From positions 1 through 64,000 of the forward strand of contig NZ_JAGSND010000007.1 of NCBI RefSeq assembly GCF_018128545.1: a stretch of DNA of 64,000 nt. The letters run 5' to 3'. Shown here in pieces: positions 8,368 through 17,454 of the stretch. This DNA is from Sinanaerobacter chloroacetimidivorans (GTDB lineage Bacteria > Bacillota > Clostridia > Peptostreptococcales > Anaerovoracaceae). The stretch's first letter is position 1, and every line of letters starts with the position of its first letter. The notes under the pieces are model-generated. The model had not been told where the DNA came from and did no database searches. It was given only the letters and a program-made list of their open reading frames with translations. A program made the position numbers and the translations under genes.

Positions 8368-8862
8368 ATGAGCAAAGCAACGAAATCACTTGGACCAAAT
8401 GAACTAATTGGGATGCTGACACTGGAGGCCGTAAATTTATTATTTCTTGGTGGCAATGCGGACGAGCCGGACGTCAGAAAGCTGGAATCGCTCATCGCAC
8501 TGATAGCTGAGGCATGGGAGTTACCGCAGGAGGCCTTAGATCAAAGCAAGAAAATTATTGATGCGGAGCGCGAAGCGGTACGCCATATAGTGCGTGGTGA
8601 AAAGGCGAAGAGATTGATTCCACAAAATGAACTCCTGCAATGCGTCGGAAGCGCCGATATTATACAGAGCGTGTGGGGACTTTTTGAAACGGCTGTCCGA
8701 CTTGACACGCGGGAGAAACGGGAGCAAATCTTGCAAAATACCAAGTTTCTAGCCGAATATCTAGGGATGGAGGAATGGATTTTTCACACCAAAATTCTTC
8801 ATCGTAATAAGGTCGATATGACTGATCCCGCAGCACCGTCACCTCAGATCTCTCTTGGCTGA
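8368..8862 (+). CDS. Hypothetical helical protein of the element
   Basis: A 164-residue soluble, mainly helical protein with no family recognised. It has an acidic N-terminal half with a Leu-rich stretch (NELIGMLTLEAVNLLFLGG) and a Lys/Arg-rich C-terminal half. AAGGAGGG precedes the ATG. It follows a 160-base gap (8208-8367) that holds a short GC-rich hairpin near 8217-8231 and no other gene I can support. It is the last gene before the probable oriT. Confidence 0.65.
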   Translation: MSKATKSLGPNELIGMLTLEAVNLLFLGGNADEPDVRKLESLIALIAEAWELPQEALDQSKKIIDAEREAVRHIVRGEKAKRLIPQNELLQCVGSADIIQSVWGLFETAVRLDTREKREQILQNTKFLAEYLGMEEWIFHTKILHRNKVDMTDPAAPSPQISLG

Positions 8863-9048
8863 CAATGATAACAATCCTTGCCCCGTATTACCCCTGTGTA
8901 CCGCTTTACCGGTCAGGGTGGCATCCGTGTACCCCAAGCCAGCCAGAAGCGCCGTGTCGGGCTTTTGGAAAAGCTAAAAAGACATAAAACTGGCGCGTCA
9001 GGCAGAAAAGCGGGGATTAACTCCCTGTCGAAAAAAGAGCAGGATAAA

Positions 9049-9076
9049 GGCGGGTGGTCGCAGGCGACTACCCGCC
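9049..9076 (+). repeat. Inverted repeat in the probable oriT
   Basis: The left arm ggcgggtggtcgc (9049-9061) faces gcgactacccgcc (9064-9076), matching at 12 of 13 positions. It contains one of the three GGTGGTCG copies and may be a relaxase or accessory-protein site. Confidence 0.65.
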
Positions 9077-9084
9077 GCCCACTT

Positions 9085-9107
9085 CGCCCAGCAGTGCTGG
9101 GCGTTTT
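9085..9107 (+). terminator. Rho-independent terminator-like hairpin
   Basis: Perfect 9-bp stem cgcccagca / tgctgggcg with a single central base (so the functional loop is larger), followed by TTTT. It could end transcripts from the upstream accessory genes, and may also be part of oriT. Confidence 0.65.
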
Positions 9108-9241
9108 CTAGTTTTCTGCTCAGGTGGTCGGATTCGGGCTTTGGCACAGTCAGGGTGGTCGGAATCCCAAGGAGTCCAAGCGACCAGAGGCTTTTGAGCG
9201 GTCACCTGACAGGTGGCTGTCTGCGGAATGGAGGAATCGAA

Positions 9242-9658
9242 GTGAAAAACAACAAGGAAAGAACCGCCATCTGGCTCTATCCCGAGACGATGGACCGGAT
9301 GGACGGATGGCTTGAAAAGGACAACTGCAAAAGCCGCAGTGAGTTTGTCGAGAAGGCCCTTTGCTTCTACATGGGATACCTTGGAACCGAGGACACATCC
9401 TCCTATCTTTCCAAAGCCTTGCTTTCGTCGATTCAGGGAACCTTACAGAAAACGGAAGATCGGGTAGCAGGGAATCTCTTCCGGCTCTCGGTGGAGATCA
9501 GCATGATGATGCATCTGTTGGCAACCACGCTTCACATCACGGACGAAGAACTGCGCAGACTGCGAGGGCGCTGCGTCGTCGAGGTAAAAAGGACCAAGGG
9601 GAGAATCCGGCTGGATGACGCGGTACAATTCCAGAACGGCCCGGATGACGAAGAATAA
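9242..9658 (+). CDS. Relaxosome accessory protein, ribbon-helix-helix type (MobC-like)
   Basis: A 138-residue protein that probably binds oriT and helps the relaxase. The N-terminal part (RTAIWLYPETMDRMDGWL, then KSRSEFVEKAL) has the strand, helix, S-x-S-E-F-V helix pattern of ribbon-helix-helix DNA-binding proteins. The C-terminal half is helical and could mediate dimer or relaxase contacts. GTG 9242 is chosen because GGAGG is seven bases upstream; the frame also opens at 9155 without such a site. Its stop overlaps the relaxase start by one base (TAATG), which indicates coupled translation. Confidence 0.75.
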   Translation: MKNNKERTAIWLYPETMDRMDGWLEKDNCKSRSEFVEKALCFYMGYLGTEDTSSYLSKALLSSIQGTLQKTEDRVAGNLFRLSVEISMMMHLLATTLHITDEELRRLRGRCVVEVKRTKGRIRLDDAVQFQNGPDDEE

Positions 9659-12501
9659 TGGCACGCATCATTCTCAAGTGTCCCTATCTCAAGGGCGGCA
9701 GTAAAAAGACCGCCTCTCACTTAGGCCACCTCGTCAAATACATTGCCACCCGCGAGGGCGTGGAGAAGATCAAGAGCGGCCATGAGCACTGGCATTCTAC
9801 GAAAAAACAGCAGAAACTGATTTCTCAAATTCTCCAAGAATTTCCCGAAAGCAAGGAACAGTTTGAATATGAGGACTATCTCGTTCAGCCTAACCGGGAA
9901 AACGCTTCGGAATTTATTACTATCGCACTGGAGCAGAACCTCGATAAGATCGGCGGCCGTGAAAAATATCTGGATTACATTGCAAACCGCCCACGTGTCG
10001 AAAAGCTTGATACTCACGGTCTGTTCACCGGAGGGGATGCCCCTCTTATCCTCGCACAAGTCGCAGAGGAAGTATCGGCGCATACCGGAAACGTATGGAC
10101 GCCGATCGTTTCCCTGCGCAGGGAGGATGCGGCACAGATGGGTTTCGACAGCGCCCAATCATGGAAGGCGCTGCTTTCCTCCAAAGCGCCGGAACTTGCA
10201 GAGAACCTGAAAATTCACCCTGACCACTTGAAATGGTATGCTGCCTTTCATAACGAATCCCACCACCCTCATATTCATATGATTTGCTACAGCACCGACC
10301 CCGGCGAGGGCTATCTTACAAAACAGGGTATCCAAAAGATGAAGTCCTCTCTGGCACAGGAGATTTTCAGGCAGGAGCTTATTCCGCTCTATGAAGAAAA
10401 GACTCGGCAGCGGGAAGAGTTGAAAGAGCAGGCTGTCGAAACGATGCGTGAGCTGATCCGACAGATGAAGAATGGAATCTTACAGAGCGACCGGCTGGAA
10501 CAGCTCATCTCCTACCTTGCAGACCAGCTCCGTGACGTCTCCGGCAAAAAGCAGTACGGCTATCTTCGACCCGAGCTGAAAAATGTTGTTGATGAGATCG
10601 TAGACGAACTGGCAAGGGATAGCAGGGTGTCAGAAGCCTATCGTTTCTGGTGGGAAACCAGAGGGAGGATTGAGGCAGTCTATACCGAGACGCCGACCGA
10701 TCTATTTCCACTCTCCCGCTGTGCGGATTTTAAACCGATCCGAAACATGGTTATTCAGGAAGCCATGCACATCAGTGATGGGACTCTGACCTTTGAAGAA
10801 CCGGTATCGGTTGATACGATCCTGCCGGCACCGACGTCAGCAGATGAGCCGGAACCGGATCTGTCAGATGACCCGGAGCCAGAAAATGAATTGGATTCGG
10901 AGAGTGAGCCGAAACCGGAACTTGACGATGATGGTCAGGGCGATGTCCTTCCGGAAGGTGAGGTCCTTGATCCGATGGGTGATTTCAGAAAACAGGCGTC
11001 TCGGCATGAGCCCTCTGACTCCTGGTGGACAGATGAATATTTACTGGCAAAGCAATATCTGTTTGGGGATGAGGAAGACGAAATCCCGCGTGATTTTAAG
11101 GAGGCTCGCGTTCTGTTTTTATCCGAGGCGGAAAGGGACAATCCACTCGCCATGTACGATCTCGGCAGAATGTGTGCGGACGGCCTTGGCTGCGAAGCAA
11201 ACGCGGAGGAATCCTGGAAGTGGTATGAAAGGGCCCTTGACGGATTTTACATGGCAGAGCTAGAAAAGCCTTGGAAGTATACCGAGTACCGCATCGGGAA
11301 AATGTATGCCGCGGGGCTTGGTACGGAGCAGGACTATGAGAAGGCCGCGGACTGGCTGACTCTGTCCGCCAATAAAAAATACAAATATGCCCAATACTCA
11401 CTCGCCGGCCTTTATTACCACGGCAAAGGTGAAGAGCAGGATCATGAGAATGCATTTTCTCTCTATTTAAGTGCGGCAAACCAGAGATTTCCCTACGCCA
11501 GCTTCGAGCTTGGTAAAATGCTGCGGGACGGGATCGGCTGCAGGACAAACAGCGCTCGTTCGGAGCAGCGCTTCCAGGAAGCATTCGACGGCTTTACTTC
11601 TCTGGAATCCCAGAGTCATGACGATATGCTCCAGTACCGTCTCGGCTGGATGCTCTTAAACGGCGTTGGTACGGAAAAGAATATTCCGCAGGCAAATGAG
11701 TATCTGGAGAAGTCGGCTGGTGTAGGAAACCTTTTCGCCGGCTATCAGCTTGCTCGGTTGATCCTGTCCGAAGACGGCGCCAGCCCGGACGATGTAAAAA
11801 AGGCGCTTAATTATCTTCGTCAGGCGGCAGAGGCAGAAAATCCCTATGCTGCATATTTTCTCGGCAAGCTCTACCTCCGCGGTGATGACATCCTGAGGGA
11901 TGTGGAAGAGGCACTGTGCTGGTTCCGTTTTGCCGCAGAAAAGGGAAACCAGTATGCCGAATGCGCCCTGGGCATTCTTTATCTAAAGGGAGAGGATGTT
12001 CCAAAGGATGTGGCTGCGGCATTAGAATACCTGAAACGTGCTGCCGGAAAGGGCAACCAGTTTGCGCAGTACCACCTGGGCAAGATTTATCTTACCGGCG
12101 AGGATATCCCGAAGGATATGGAGGAGGCGCGGCGATATCTGATTGCGGCCGCGCAGCAGGGAAATCAGTACGCGCAGTATCTCCTCGGCAAGCTGTACCT
12201 GACGGGGAAGGATGTTCCGAAGGATAAGGAGGCTGCTTTTCGGTGGTTTACCCTGTCGGCAACCCAGGGGAATCTTTATGCCCAATTTTTCCTCGACCAT
12301 ATGGATGATTTTAAGGAACCGTCTGTGCTTCTGGCGGGAACCCGGTTGCTGCATCATTTGAGTCGCATCTTTTCAGACAACGCGCCTCTCCTGAAACCGC
12401 CCGGCCTGAAGATCGACAGAAAGCGCAGATTGAAGCTGAACGAGAAGAAGTGCGGCACAGGCCACGCCAGAGGTGATCACGAATCGGCCATGAGTCTGTA
12501 A
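9658..12501 (+). CDS. MobL/MobP-type relaxase with C-terminal Sel1 repeats
   Basis: Nicks one strand at oriT and pilots it into the recipient. It has 947 residues. The N-terminal relaxase domain (about 1-330) carries the histidine metal site HHPHIH with H203, H205 and H207, preceded by KWYAAFHNE; Tyr candidates lie in the first 120 residues. Residues 380-440 form a Pro/Glu/Asp-rich linker. From about 470 to 890 there are roughly ten Sel1-like (SLR) repeats, seen as recurring YQLGKLYLTGEDIPKD-type units of about 36 residues, which form a helical scaffold for protein contacts. The end reads ESAMSL. This relaxase type with Sel1 repeats is known from Clostridial elements. Confidence 0.9.
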   Translation: MARIILKCPYLKGGSKKTASHLGHLVKYIATREGVEKIKSGHEHWHSTKKQQKLISQILQEFPESKEQFEYEDYLVQPNRENASEFITIALEQNLDKIGGREKYLDYIANRPRVEKLDTHGLFTGGDAPLILAQVAEEVSAHTGNVWTPIVSLRREDAAQMGFDSAQSWKALLSSKAPELAENLKIHPDHLKWYAAFHNESHHPHIHMICYSTDPGEGYLTKQGIQKMKSSLAQEIFRQELIPLYEEKTRQREELKEQAVETMRELIRQMKNGILQSDRLEQLISYLADQLRDVSGKKQYGYLRPELKNVVDEIVDELARDSRVSEAYRFWWETRGRIEAVYTETPTDLFPLSRCADFKPIRNMVIQEAMHISDGTLTFEEPVSVDTILPAPTSADEPEPDLSDDPEPENELDSESEPKPELDDDGQGDVLPEGEVLDPMGDFRKQASRHEPSDSWWTDEYLLAKQYLFGDEEDEIPRDFKEARVLFLSEAERDNPLAMYDLGRMCADGLGCEANAEESWKWYERALDGFYMAELEKPWKYTEYRIGKMYAAGLGTEQDYEKAADWLTLSANKKYKYAQYSLAGLYYHGKGEEQDHENAFSLYLSAANQRFPYASFELGKMLRDGIGCRTNSARSEQRFQEAFDGFTSLESQSHDDMLQYRLGWMLLNGVGTEKNIPQANEYLEKSAGVGNLFAGYQLARLILSEDGASPDDVKKALNYLRQAAEAENPYAAYFLGKLYLRGDDILRDVEEALCWFRFAAEKGNQYAECALGILYLKGEDVPKDVAAALEYLKRAAGKGNQFAQYHLGKIYLTGEDIPKDMEEARRYLIAAAQQGNQYAQYLLGKLYLTGKDVPKDKEAAFRWFTLSATQGNLYAQFFLDHMDDFKEPSVLLAGTRLLHHLSRIFSDNAPLLKPPGLKIDRKRRLKLNEKKCGTGHARGDHESAMSL

Positions 12502-12551
12502 TTTTTGGCGACCCCTCGTGGATCTGCTAAGAAACGAAAAGGAGGTGCCAT

Positions 12552-13973
12552 ATGGGCGTTTACATTCATTTCACAGAGGAACAAAAGCTTCGCGCCAACA
12601 ACGTAGATCTTGTAGATTTTCTCCAGAAGCGCAGTGAAAAGCTGCTCCCCAGCGGCCGGGAAAAGCGCATTGCATCTGATCGCAGCATCACCATCCATGG
12701 AAACGAATGGTATGATCATTCCTTGGAATACGGTGGGTATGCCATCGACTTTGTCCAGCAGTTTTATCACCTGTCCTATCCGGAGGCTGTGACCATGCTG
12801 CTGAGCGGCGAACAGGGCGAAGTTTACCGATCGGCAGAAGAAACGCAGGTGGAACCAAAGAAGCCGTTCGCTCTGCCCGCGGCCCACAGCGATATGCGCC
12901 GTGTCTATGCTTATCTGGTTAAAACACGGCTCCTGGACCACGTGGTGGTCAGCACTTTTATAAAAGAGAAACTTCTCTACGAAAGCTGTGAAAAATCAAA
13001 GGACGGCAAGAAAGAATATCACAACGCCATATTCGTGGGTTTTGATGAGCACGGCATTCCGCGCCATGCTCATAAACGCGGACTCTATACAAAGGGCGCC
13101 GGCTTCAAGGGCAATGTGGATGGCAGTGATCCCGCTTACAACTTTCACTATATCGGCACGGGCAATGCCCTCTATGTGTTCGAAGCCCCGATTGATCTGC
13201 TGTCCTACATCACCCTGCGCCCGCAGGATTGGGAAAAGCATAGTTATGTAGCACTCTGCGGACTTTCTGAGTACGCCATGACTAGGCTGCTGGAACTGCA
13301 TCCGAACATCAATCGTGTGGTTCTGTGCCTTGACCATGACGCCGAAGGAATCGAAGCCTCAGAAAAATATTTCGACATGCTCACAGGATGGGGAATCCTC
13401 TGCGAACAGGAGCTGTCCGCTCAAAAGGACTGGAATGAAGATATCAAGGCGGCTCATGGCTTTCCCGCCATTCCTGCCGAGGAACATCCTCAGCGCCTGC
13501 TCTGCGAAGTGATCTGCGCAGGCCTTGGCGAGGGGATGCAAGATAGTCAAGCCGACTGTTCCCCGGATGCCTTTTCCGCGCTCTTGGCTACGACCCGCGC
13601 CCATCTGCATGGGGGGCGTTTTTTACAGGCGGAGGACTGTTTGTGGGATATGCTCTGCCGCGCAGTGAATACCGCCGCAAAGGAATACCGCCAGATGGAT
13701 CACAGCAGGGACCATGCCACAGTGCAGGCCCGGTTGCAGTACGGATTCAAAACTTATGAAAACCGGAGAAAGATCAAGGCGCGGCTGGATTTGCTGGAGG
13801 CAGACATCATAGCCCTTCGGAGCTTCGACCGTGTGCTCACCTCGGGAGAAAAAGATGATTTAGCGGAACGATTTGAAAGCATCGCCGCCCACTGCTTGAA
13901 GTCAGTGATCCTAATAGAGCAACACCTGCAAAAACAAGAGCAAAAACAGGAAATGAAATTATCCATGCAGTAA
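12552..13973 (+). CDS. DUF3991/Toprim-domain protein of the conjugative element
   Basis: A 473-residue protein with a CHC2/DUF3991-like N-terminal part (residues 10-90, without zinc cysteines in a clear cluster) and a Toprim fold at about 205-300. The Toprim acidic residues are visible: E211 in YVFEAPIDLLSYI, and D261 and D263 in VVLCLDHDAEG. Toprim proteins of this kind act in primer synthesis or strand breakage and may support conversion of transferred single-stranded DNA. The C-terminal 150 residues are helical and Gln/Lys-rich. AAAGGAGGTG precedes the ATG, and the gene lies between relaxase and coupling protein. Confidence 0.82.
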   Translation: MGVYIHFTEEQKLRANNVDLVDFLQKRSEKLLPSGREKRIASDRSITIHGNEWYDHSLEYGGYAIDFVQQFYHLSYPEAVTMLLSGEQGEVYRSAEETQVEPKKPFALPAAHSDMRRVYAYLVKTRLLDHVVVSTFIKEKLLYESCEKSKDGKKEYHNAIFVGFDEHGIPRHAHKRGLYTKGAGFKGNVDGSDPAYNFHYIGTGNALYVFEAPIDLLSYITLRPQDWEKHSYVALCGLSEYAMTRLLELHPNINRVVLCLDHDAEGIEASEKYFDMLTGWGILCEQELSAQKDWNEDIKAAHGFPAIPAEEHPQRLLCEVICAGLGEGMQDSQADCSPDAFSALLATTRAHLHGGRFLQAEDCLWDMLCRAVNTAAKEYRQMDHSRDHATVQARLQYGFKTYENRRKIKARLDLLEADIIALRSFDRVLTSGEKDDLAERFESIAAHCLKSVILIEQHLQKQEQKQEMKLSMQ

Positions 13974-13987
13974 AGGAGGGAATCGAA

Positions 13988-15805
13988 TTGCAATCCCAGG
14001 TATCAATTCTGATCGGAGCGGCAGCCATCATGTTTACCGTCATCGGCGGGCTGTCGCTGCTGGCTCATTACTATACCTTAAACGGTATCAAGAGCCATAC
14101 GGTAGGCGACGGCCAACATGGCACCGCCCGCTTTGCGGCAGAAAAAGAAATTCGAACCACCTATGAGCATATTCCCTTTCAGCCGAAGCTCTGGCGAAAG
14201 GGCGAAAGTCTTCCGACCGCGCAGGGCATCATCCTCGGAAGCAAAGGAAAGAATAACAGCATTACGGCGCTGGTGGATACCGATGATGTCCACTGTCTGA
14301 TGATCGGCGCATCCGGCGTGGGTAAAACGGCCTTTTTCCTGTATCCCAATCTGGAATACGCCTGCGCTTCAGGTATGAGTTTTTTGACGACCGACACCAA
14401 AGGCGATCTATTTCGCAATTATGGGGCCATCGCAAAGGATTACTACGGTTATCATGTAGCCGTGATCGATCTGCGGAACCCCACCCGCTCAGACGGAAAC
14501 AATATGCTGCATTTGGTCAATACCTACATGGATCGTTACCTCGCGGACAACAGCAATTTAACGGCAAAGGCCAAGGCTGAGAAATATGCAAAAATTATTG
14601 CCAAGACCATCATCAACGCAAGCGGCGAGAACTACGGCCAAAATCAGTTTTTCTATGATGCCGCCGAGGGCCTGCTTACGGCGGTAATTCTTCTCGTGGC
14701 GGAGTATCTGCCTCCCTCGGAGAGTGAGGGGGAGAAAACAGACTGCCGCCACATCATCAGTGTGTTTAAATTGGTGCAGGATTTGATGGCTCCGAGCCGT
14801 GTTAAGGGCAAGAGTCAGTTCCAGTTGCTCATGGATAATCTGCCCAACAACCACAAGGCCCGCTGGTTCGCCGGCGCCGCCCTTAATTCTGCCGAACAGG
14901 CCATGGCATCGGTACTCTCTACCGTACTCTCTAGGCTCAACGCCTTCCTCGACAGTGAGATGGAGCAGATCCTATGCTTCGATACCGTCCTCGATGCGGA
15001 AAAATTCTGCAATGAAAAATCCGCACTGTTTATCGTGCTGCCGGAGGAAGACTTAACCAAATATTTCATGGTCAGCCTGATGATTCAGCAGCTCTACCGC
15101 GAGATCCTTGCCGTAGCGGATGAAAACGGCGGGAAGCTTAAAAATCGCGTGATGTTTTATTGCGACGAGTTGGGAACACTCCCCGCCATCGAGTCACTTG
15201 AGCTGATTTTTTCAGCCTCGCGTTCACGTCACCTCTCCATGGTGCCGATCATACAATCGTTCGGTCAGCTTCAGAAAAACTATGGCAAAGAGGGGGCTGA
15301 AATTATTGTTGATAATTGCCAGGACGTCATCTTCGGCGGCTTTGCACCCAACAGTCAGACCGCCGAGGTGCTCTCCAAGGCGATGGGCAGCCGCACCGTT
15401 ATGAGCGGAAGCATCAGCAGGGGAAGGAACGATCCCAGCCAATCCCTTCAAATGATGGAGCGCCCCCTCATGACGGCTGACGAATTGAAGTCCATTCCCA
15501 AAGGGAATTTTGTGGTCATGAAAACAGGCGCTCATCCAATGCGCACCAAGCTTCGTCTGTTTCTTGATTGGGGTATTACTTTCAATGGAGTTTATGCCGT
15601 GCCTGAAAAAAGCAACCGCAAGGTTATCTATGCCGATAAACTTACTTTGGAGGAAAATATCGTCCGCAAACACCTGTCCTGTTTCACCATGCCGGGTGAT
15701 GATACGGAAGATCGAGAAATGCCCGGAGGCACCGGAGCACTCCACACCCCTGTGGAAGAAGCTCCCGATGGCGCATCACGCCGCAGGTCCATACTCAGAA
15801 CGTAA
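13988..15805 (+). CDS. VirD4/TraG-type conjugal coupling protein
   Basis: Membrane ATPase that links the relaxase-DNA complex to the secretion channel. 605 residues: an N-terminal membrane helix at about 5-27, Walker A GASGVGKT at 107-114, the TTDTKGDLFR motif near 133, and Walker B in VMFYCDELGTLPAI. The later RSRHLSMVPIIQSFGQL and GNFVVMKTGAHPMRTK segments are typical. TTG is the start, with GGAGGG seven bases upstream. It begins 14 bases after the Toprim gene. Length is normal. Confidence 0.94.
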   Translation: MQSQVSILIGAAAIMFTVIGGLSLLAHYYTLNGIKSHTVGDGQHGTARFAAEKEIRTTYEHIPFQPKLWRKGESLPTAQGIILGSKGKNNSITALVDTDDVHCLMIGASGVGKTAFFLYPNLEYACASGMSFLTTDTKGDLFRNYGAIAKDYYGYHVAVIDLRNPTRSDGNNMLHLVNTYMDRYLADNSNLTAKAKAEKYAKIIAKTIINASGENYGQNQFFYDAAEGLLTAVILLVAEYLPPSESEGEKTDCRHIISVFKLVQDLMAPSRVKGKSQFQLLMDNLPNNHKARWFAGAALNSAEQAMASVLSTVLSRLNAFLDSEMEQILCFDTVLDAEKFCNEKSALFIVLPEEDLTKYFMVSLMIQQLYREILAVADENGGKLKNRVMFYCDELGTLPAIESLELIFSASRSRHLSMVPIIQSFGQLQKNYGKEGAEIIVDNCQDVIFGGFAPNSQTAEVLSKAMGSRTVMSGSISRGRNDPSQSLQMMERPLMTADELKSIPKGNFVVMKTGAHPMRTKLRLFLDWGITFNGVYAVPEKSNRKVIYADKLTLEENIVRKHLSCFTMPGDDTEDREMPGGTGALHTPVEEAPDGASRRRSILRT

Positions 15806-15816
15806 GGAGAAATGCC

Positions 15817-16086
15817 ATGAGTTATTTCAACTCCATCTATGCCGCCTCACCCGATGAGTTTCCTCACCGGGCGAGAACCGTCTATATGTATCTGAAGGAT
15901 CGTGCAGGAAAGGGACCGGACTGTTGGCCTGCTGTGAACACCATCGCCGCTGATCTGCAACTTTCCCGCAGCACCGTCAAACGTGCCCTGCACGATCTTG
16001 TCAAAGCTGGGCTGATCGAAAAGGAAGCCCGCTATCGCGAGAACGGGAGCCGCACCTCCAATCGGTTTATTTTAAAAAAGCAATAG
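15817..16086 (+). CDS. Helix-turn-helix DNA-binding protein of the element
   Basis: An 89-residue winged helix-turn-helix protein. The DNA-binding motif is visible as INTIAADLQLSRSTVKRAL followed by DLVKAGLIEKEARYR (wing). It resembles the short replication-initiator-like or GntR-like HTH proteins found just after the coupling protein in Tn1549-type elements. It could be a regulator of transfer genes or part of element replication. AAGGAG precedes the ATG. It is the last recognisable gene of the element in this window. Confidence 0.8.
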   Translation: MSYFNSIYAASPDEFPHRARTVYMYLKDRAGKGPDCWPAVNTIAADLQLSRSTVKRALHDLVKAGLIEKEARYRENGSRTSNRFILKKQ

Positions 16087-16301
16087 ACTCGCATAAGTAA
16101 ATAAGATCAGCTTCCGCCAAGGGAACCCTGCGACTTTTTGCTGAACCGAGTGTCGGTTCATGGTGAACCGCCAAGAACCTCCCACTCTAAAGAATTCTTA
16201 TCACAGAAAAAGAAGATGTTAGTGGCCAATAACATGTAATTAGTGCATACTTTCATCTCAAAGAAATTGGAACGCTTTGCATTACCTGTAAGATAACGCA
16301 A
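16087..16301. other. Right-hand limit of the recognisable element: intergenic region with TGAACCG repeats
   Basis: No gene seen. A hairpin with 8-bp arms, tgaaccga / tcggttca, spans 16142-16160, and another tgaaccg follows at 16164-16170. Base composition falls from GC-rich to AT-rich across this stretch, and gene orientation flips. It may contain the element's right junction or a regulatory or replication site; no duplicated att sequence could be matched inside the window. Confidence 0.5.
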
Positions 16302-17225
16302 CTATTTACTCACCGTTGGTTCTAACACTGTCAATGTATTATTAATTGTATTGAGGTTGACCATTGCACCAATTGGTATAGCAGCTTTATACTTGCCGTG
16401 TCCAGATGCGATATTTGTTAATAAAGGTTTTCCTAGTGGAACCATTACCTCTGAAATCAAGTCTTCATAAGACTTCCCATATTCATCTGTACAGTTGGTA
16501 CATTCACCCATTACGATACCAATGCAATCATTGAATTTACCCGCTGTCTTCAGTTGATTAATATATCTGTACACAGTGTTGACAGGCTCATGGGTCTCTT
16601 CAATCAAGAGGATTTTTCCTTTGGTGTTAATATCATAAGGTGTACCAAGTGAACCAACAAACGATGTTAGATTGCCTCCAACCAAAGGTCCTGTAACATT
16701 GCCTGGAACTCTGCTAATGGTCAGCATGTCGGGTGGATTTGAGATTTGTCTGGGTGAAAACATTGTTGATGTGGTATTAAAGTATTGCTCAAAGTTATAT
16801 GCAGGTGTGCTATCTCTAAAGTCAAGCAGCAATAGGCTATGAAAGGTTATTTGGTTGGTAAATTGGTATAAAACGTTTAACAAAATGGTTATATCGCTAT
16901 AACCTGAAATTATTTTTGGATTATTTGCAATAAAGGAATAATCAAGGTATGGTAATATCCCTTCGACTCCTACTCCACCTCTTGTCGGTAAAATTGCTTT
17001 TACATTGGTATTTTTATACATGCTCATCAAATCAGATGCCCTTTGCTGGTCGGTTCCTGCCAGATAGCCGTTGCTCGCATAAACATAATGACCTAAAACA
17101 ACATTAAATCCAAGGTTTTTCAAAAAAGCGATCCGATCATCTATTTCAGTGGGATCCAGAGGGCTCCCAAGCGTGACAATTCCAATAGAATCCCCAATAT
17201 TTAAAATTGGTGGTCGTGTTGTCAT
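16302..17225 (-). CDS. S66 family LD-carboxypeptidase-like protein
   Basis: Serine peptidase of the LdcA/MccF family, which cleaves the L,D-bond of muramoyl tetrapeptides or inactivates microcin-like peptides. Counting from ATG 17225 the predicted triad is S110 (SGYSDIT), E209 or E210 (LIEETHEP) and H276 (ASGHGKY); GGNLTSF near 184 is also typical. It has 307 residues, normal for the family, and no signal peptide, so it is cytoplasmic. The ATG at 17225 is preferred to TTG 17240 because GGAAGTG lies just upstream of it and overlaps the TTG. It stands alone next to the element. Confidence 0.88.
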   Translation of the reverse strand: MTTRPPILNIGDSIGIVTLGSPLDPTEIDDRIAFLKNLGFNVVLGHYVYASNGYLAGTDQQRASDLMSMYKNTNVKAILPTRGGVGVEGILPYLDYSFIANNPKIISGYSDITILLNVLYQFTNQITFHSLLLLDFRDSTPAYNFEQYFNTTSTMFSPRQISNPPDMLTISRVPGNVTGPLVGGNLTSFVGSLGTPYDINTKGKILLIEETHEPVNTVYRYINQLKTAGKFNDCIGIVMGECTNCTDEYGKSYEDLISEVMVPLGKPLLTNIASGHGKYKAAIPIGAMVNLNTINNTLTVLEPTVSK

Positions 17226-17370
17226 AATAATCACTTCCAATCACTTGTATTATATGAATCAACTATTTCAGATGTTAATTGATGAAAAATTGCATAATCA
17301 TGCTAGAACCATTTAATATTAATTCCTGTATTCTTGACCGGATGCACACACTGATTAAAATAGATGTAAA

Positions 17371-17411
17371 AACCTCCTCGCTGATGTATATCTTACATCA
17401 ACCAAGAGGTT
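17371..17411 (-). terminator. Terminator of the RR-HK pair (leftward)
   Basis: Imperfect inverted repeat with arms 17371-17388 and 17394-17411. Both stem ends pair well (aacctc/gaggtt and gatgta/tacatc) and there is a mismatch patch in the middle. On the minus strand it is followed by a T run, so it would stop transcripts from the histidine kinase gene. Confidence 0.6.
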
Positions 17412-17454
17412 TACACGAAACTTTGGAACCAACTAAATTCTAAATTTAGCCCCC

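Larger units (their letters stand above)
8863..9241 (+). other. Probable origin of transfer (oriT) region
   Basis: This non-coding stretch of 379 bases lies directly upstream of the relaxosome protein and relaxase genes, the usual oriT position. It holds three copies of GGTGGTCG (9053-9060, 9123-9130, 9154-9161), a hairpin at 9049-9076 and a second one at 9085-9103. Repeats plus hairpins next to a relaxase are typical of oriT. The nick site cannot be placed from sequence alone. Confidence 0.6.

Noticed and set aside
8878..9111. 77-codon + strand frame in the oriT region
   Set aside because: No ribosome site, no recognisable domain, and the segment contains hairpins and repeats that are better explained as oriT and terminator.
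1..16086. Integrase, excisionase or transposase within the element
   Set aside because: None of the + or - strand frames shows tyrosine or serine recombinase or DDE motifs.
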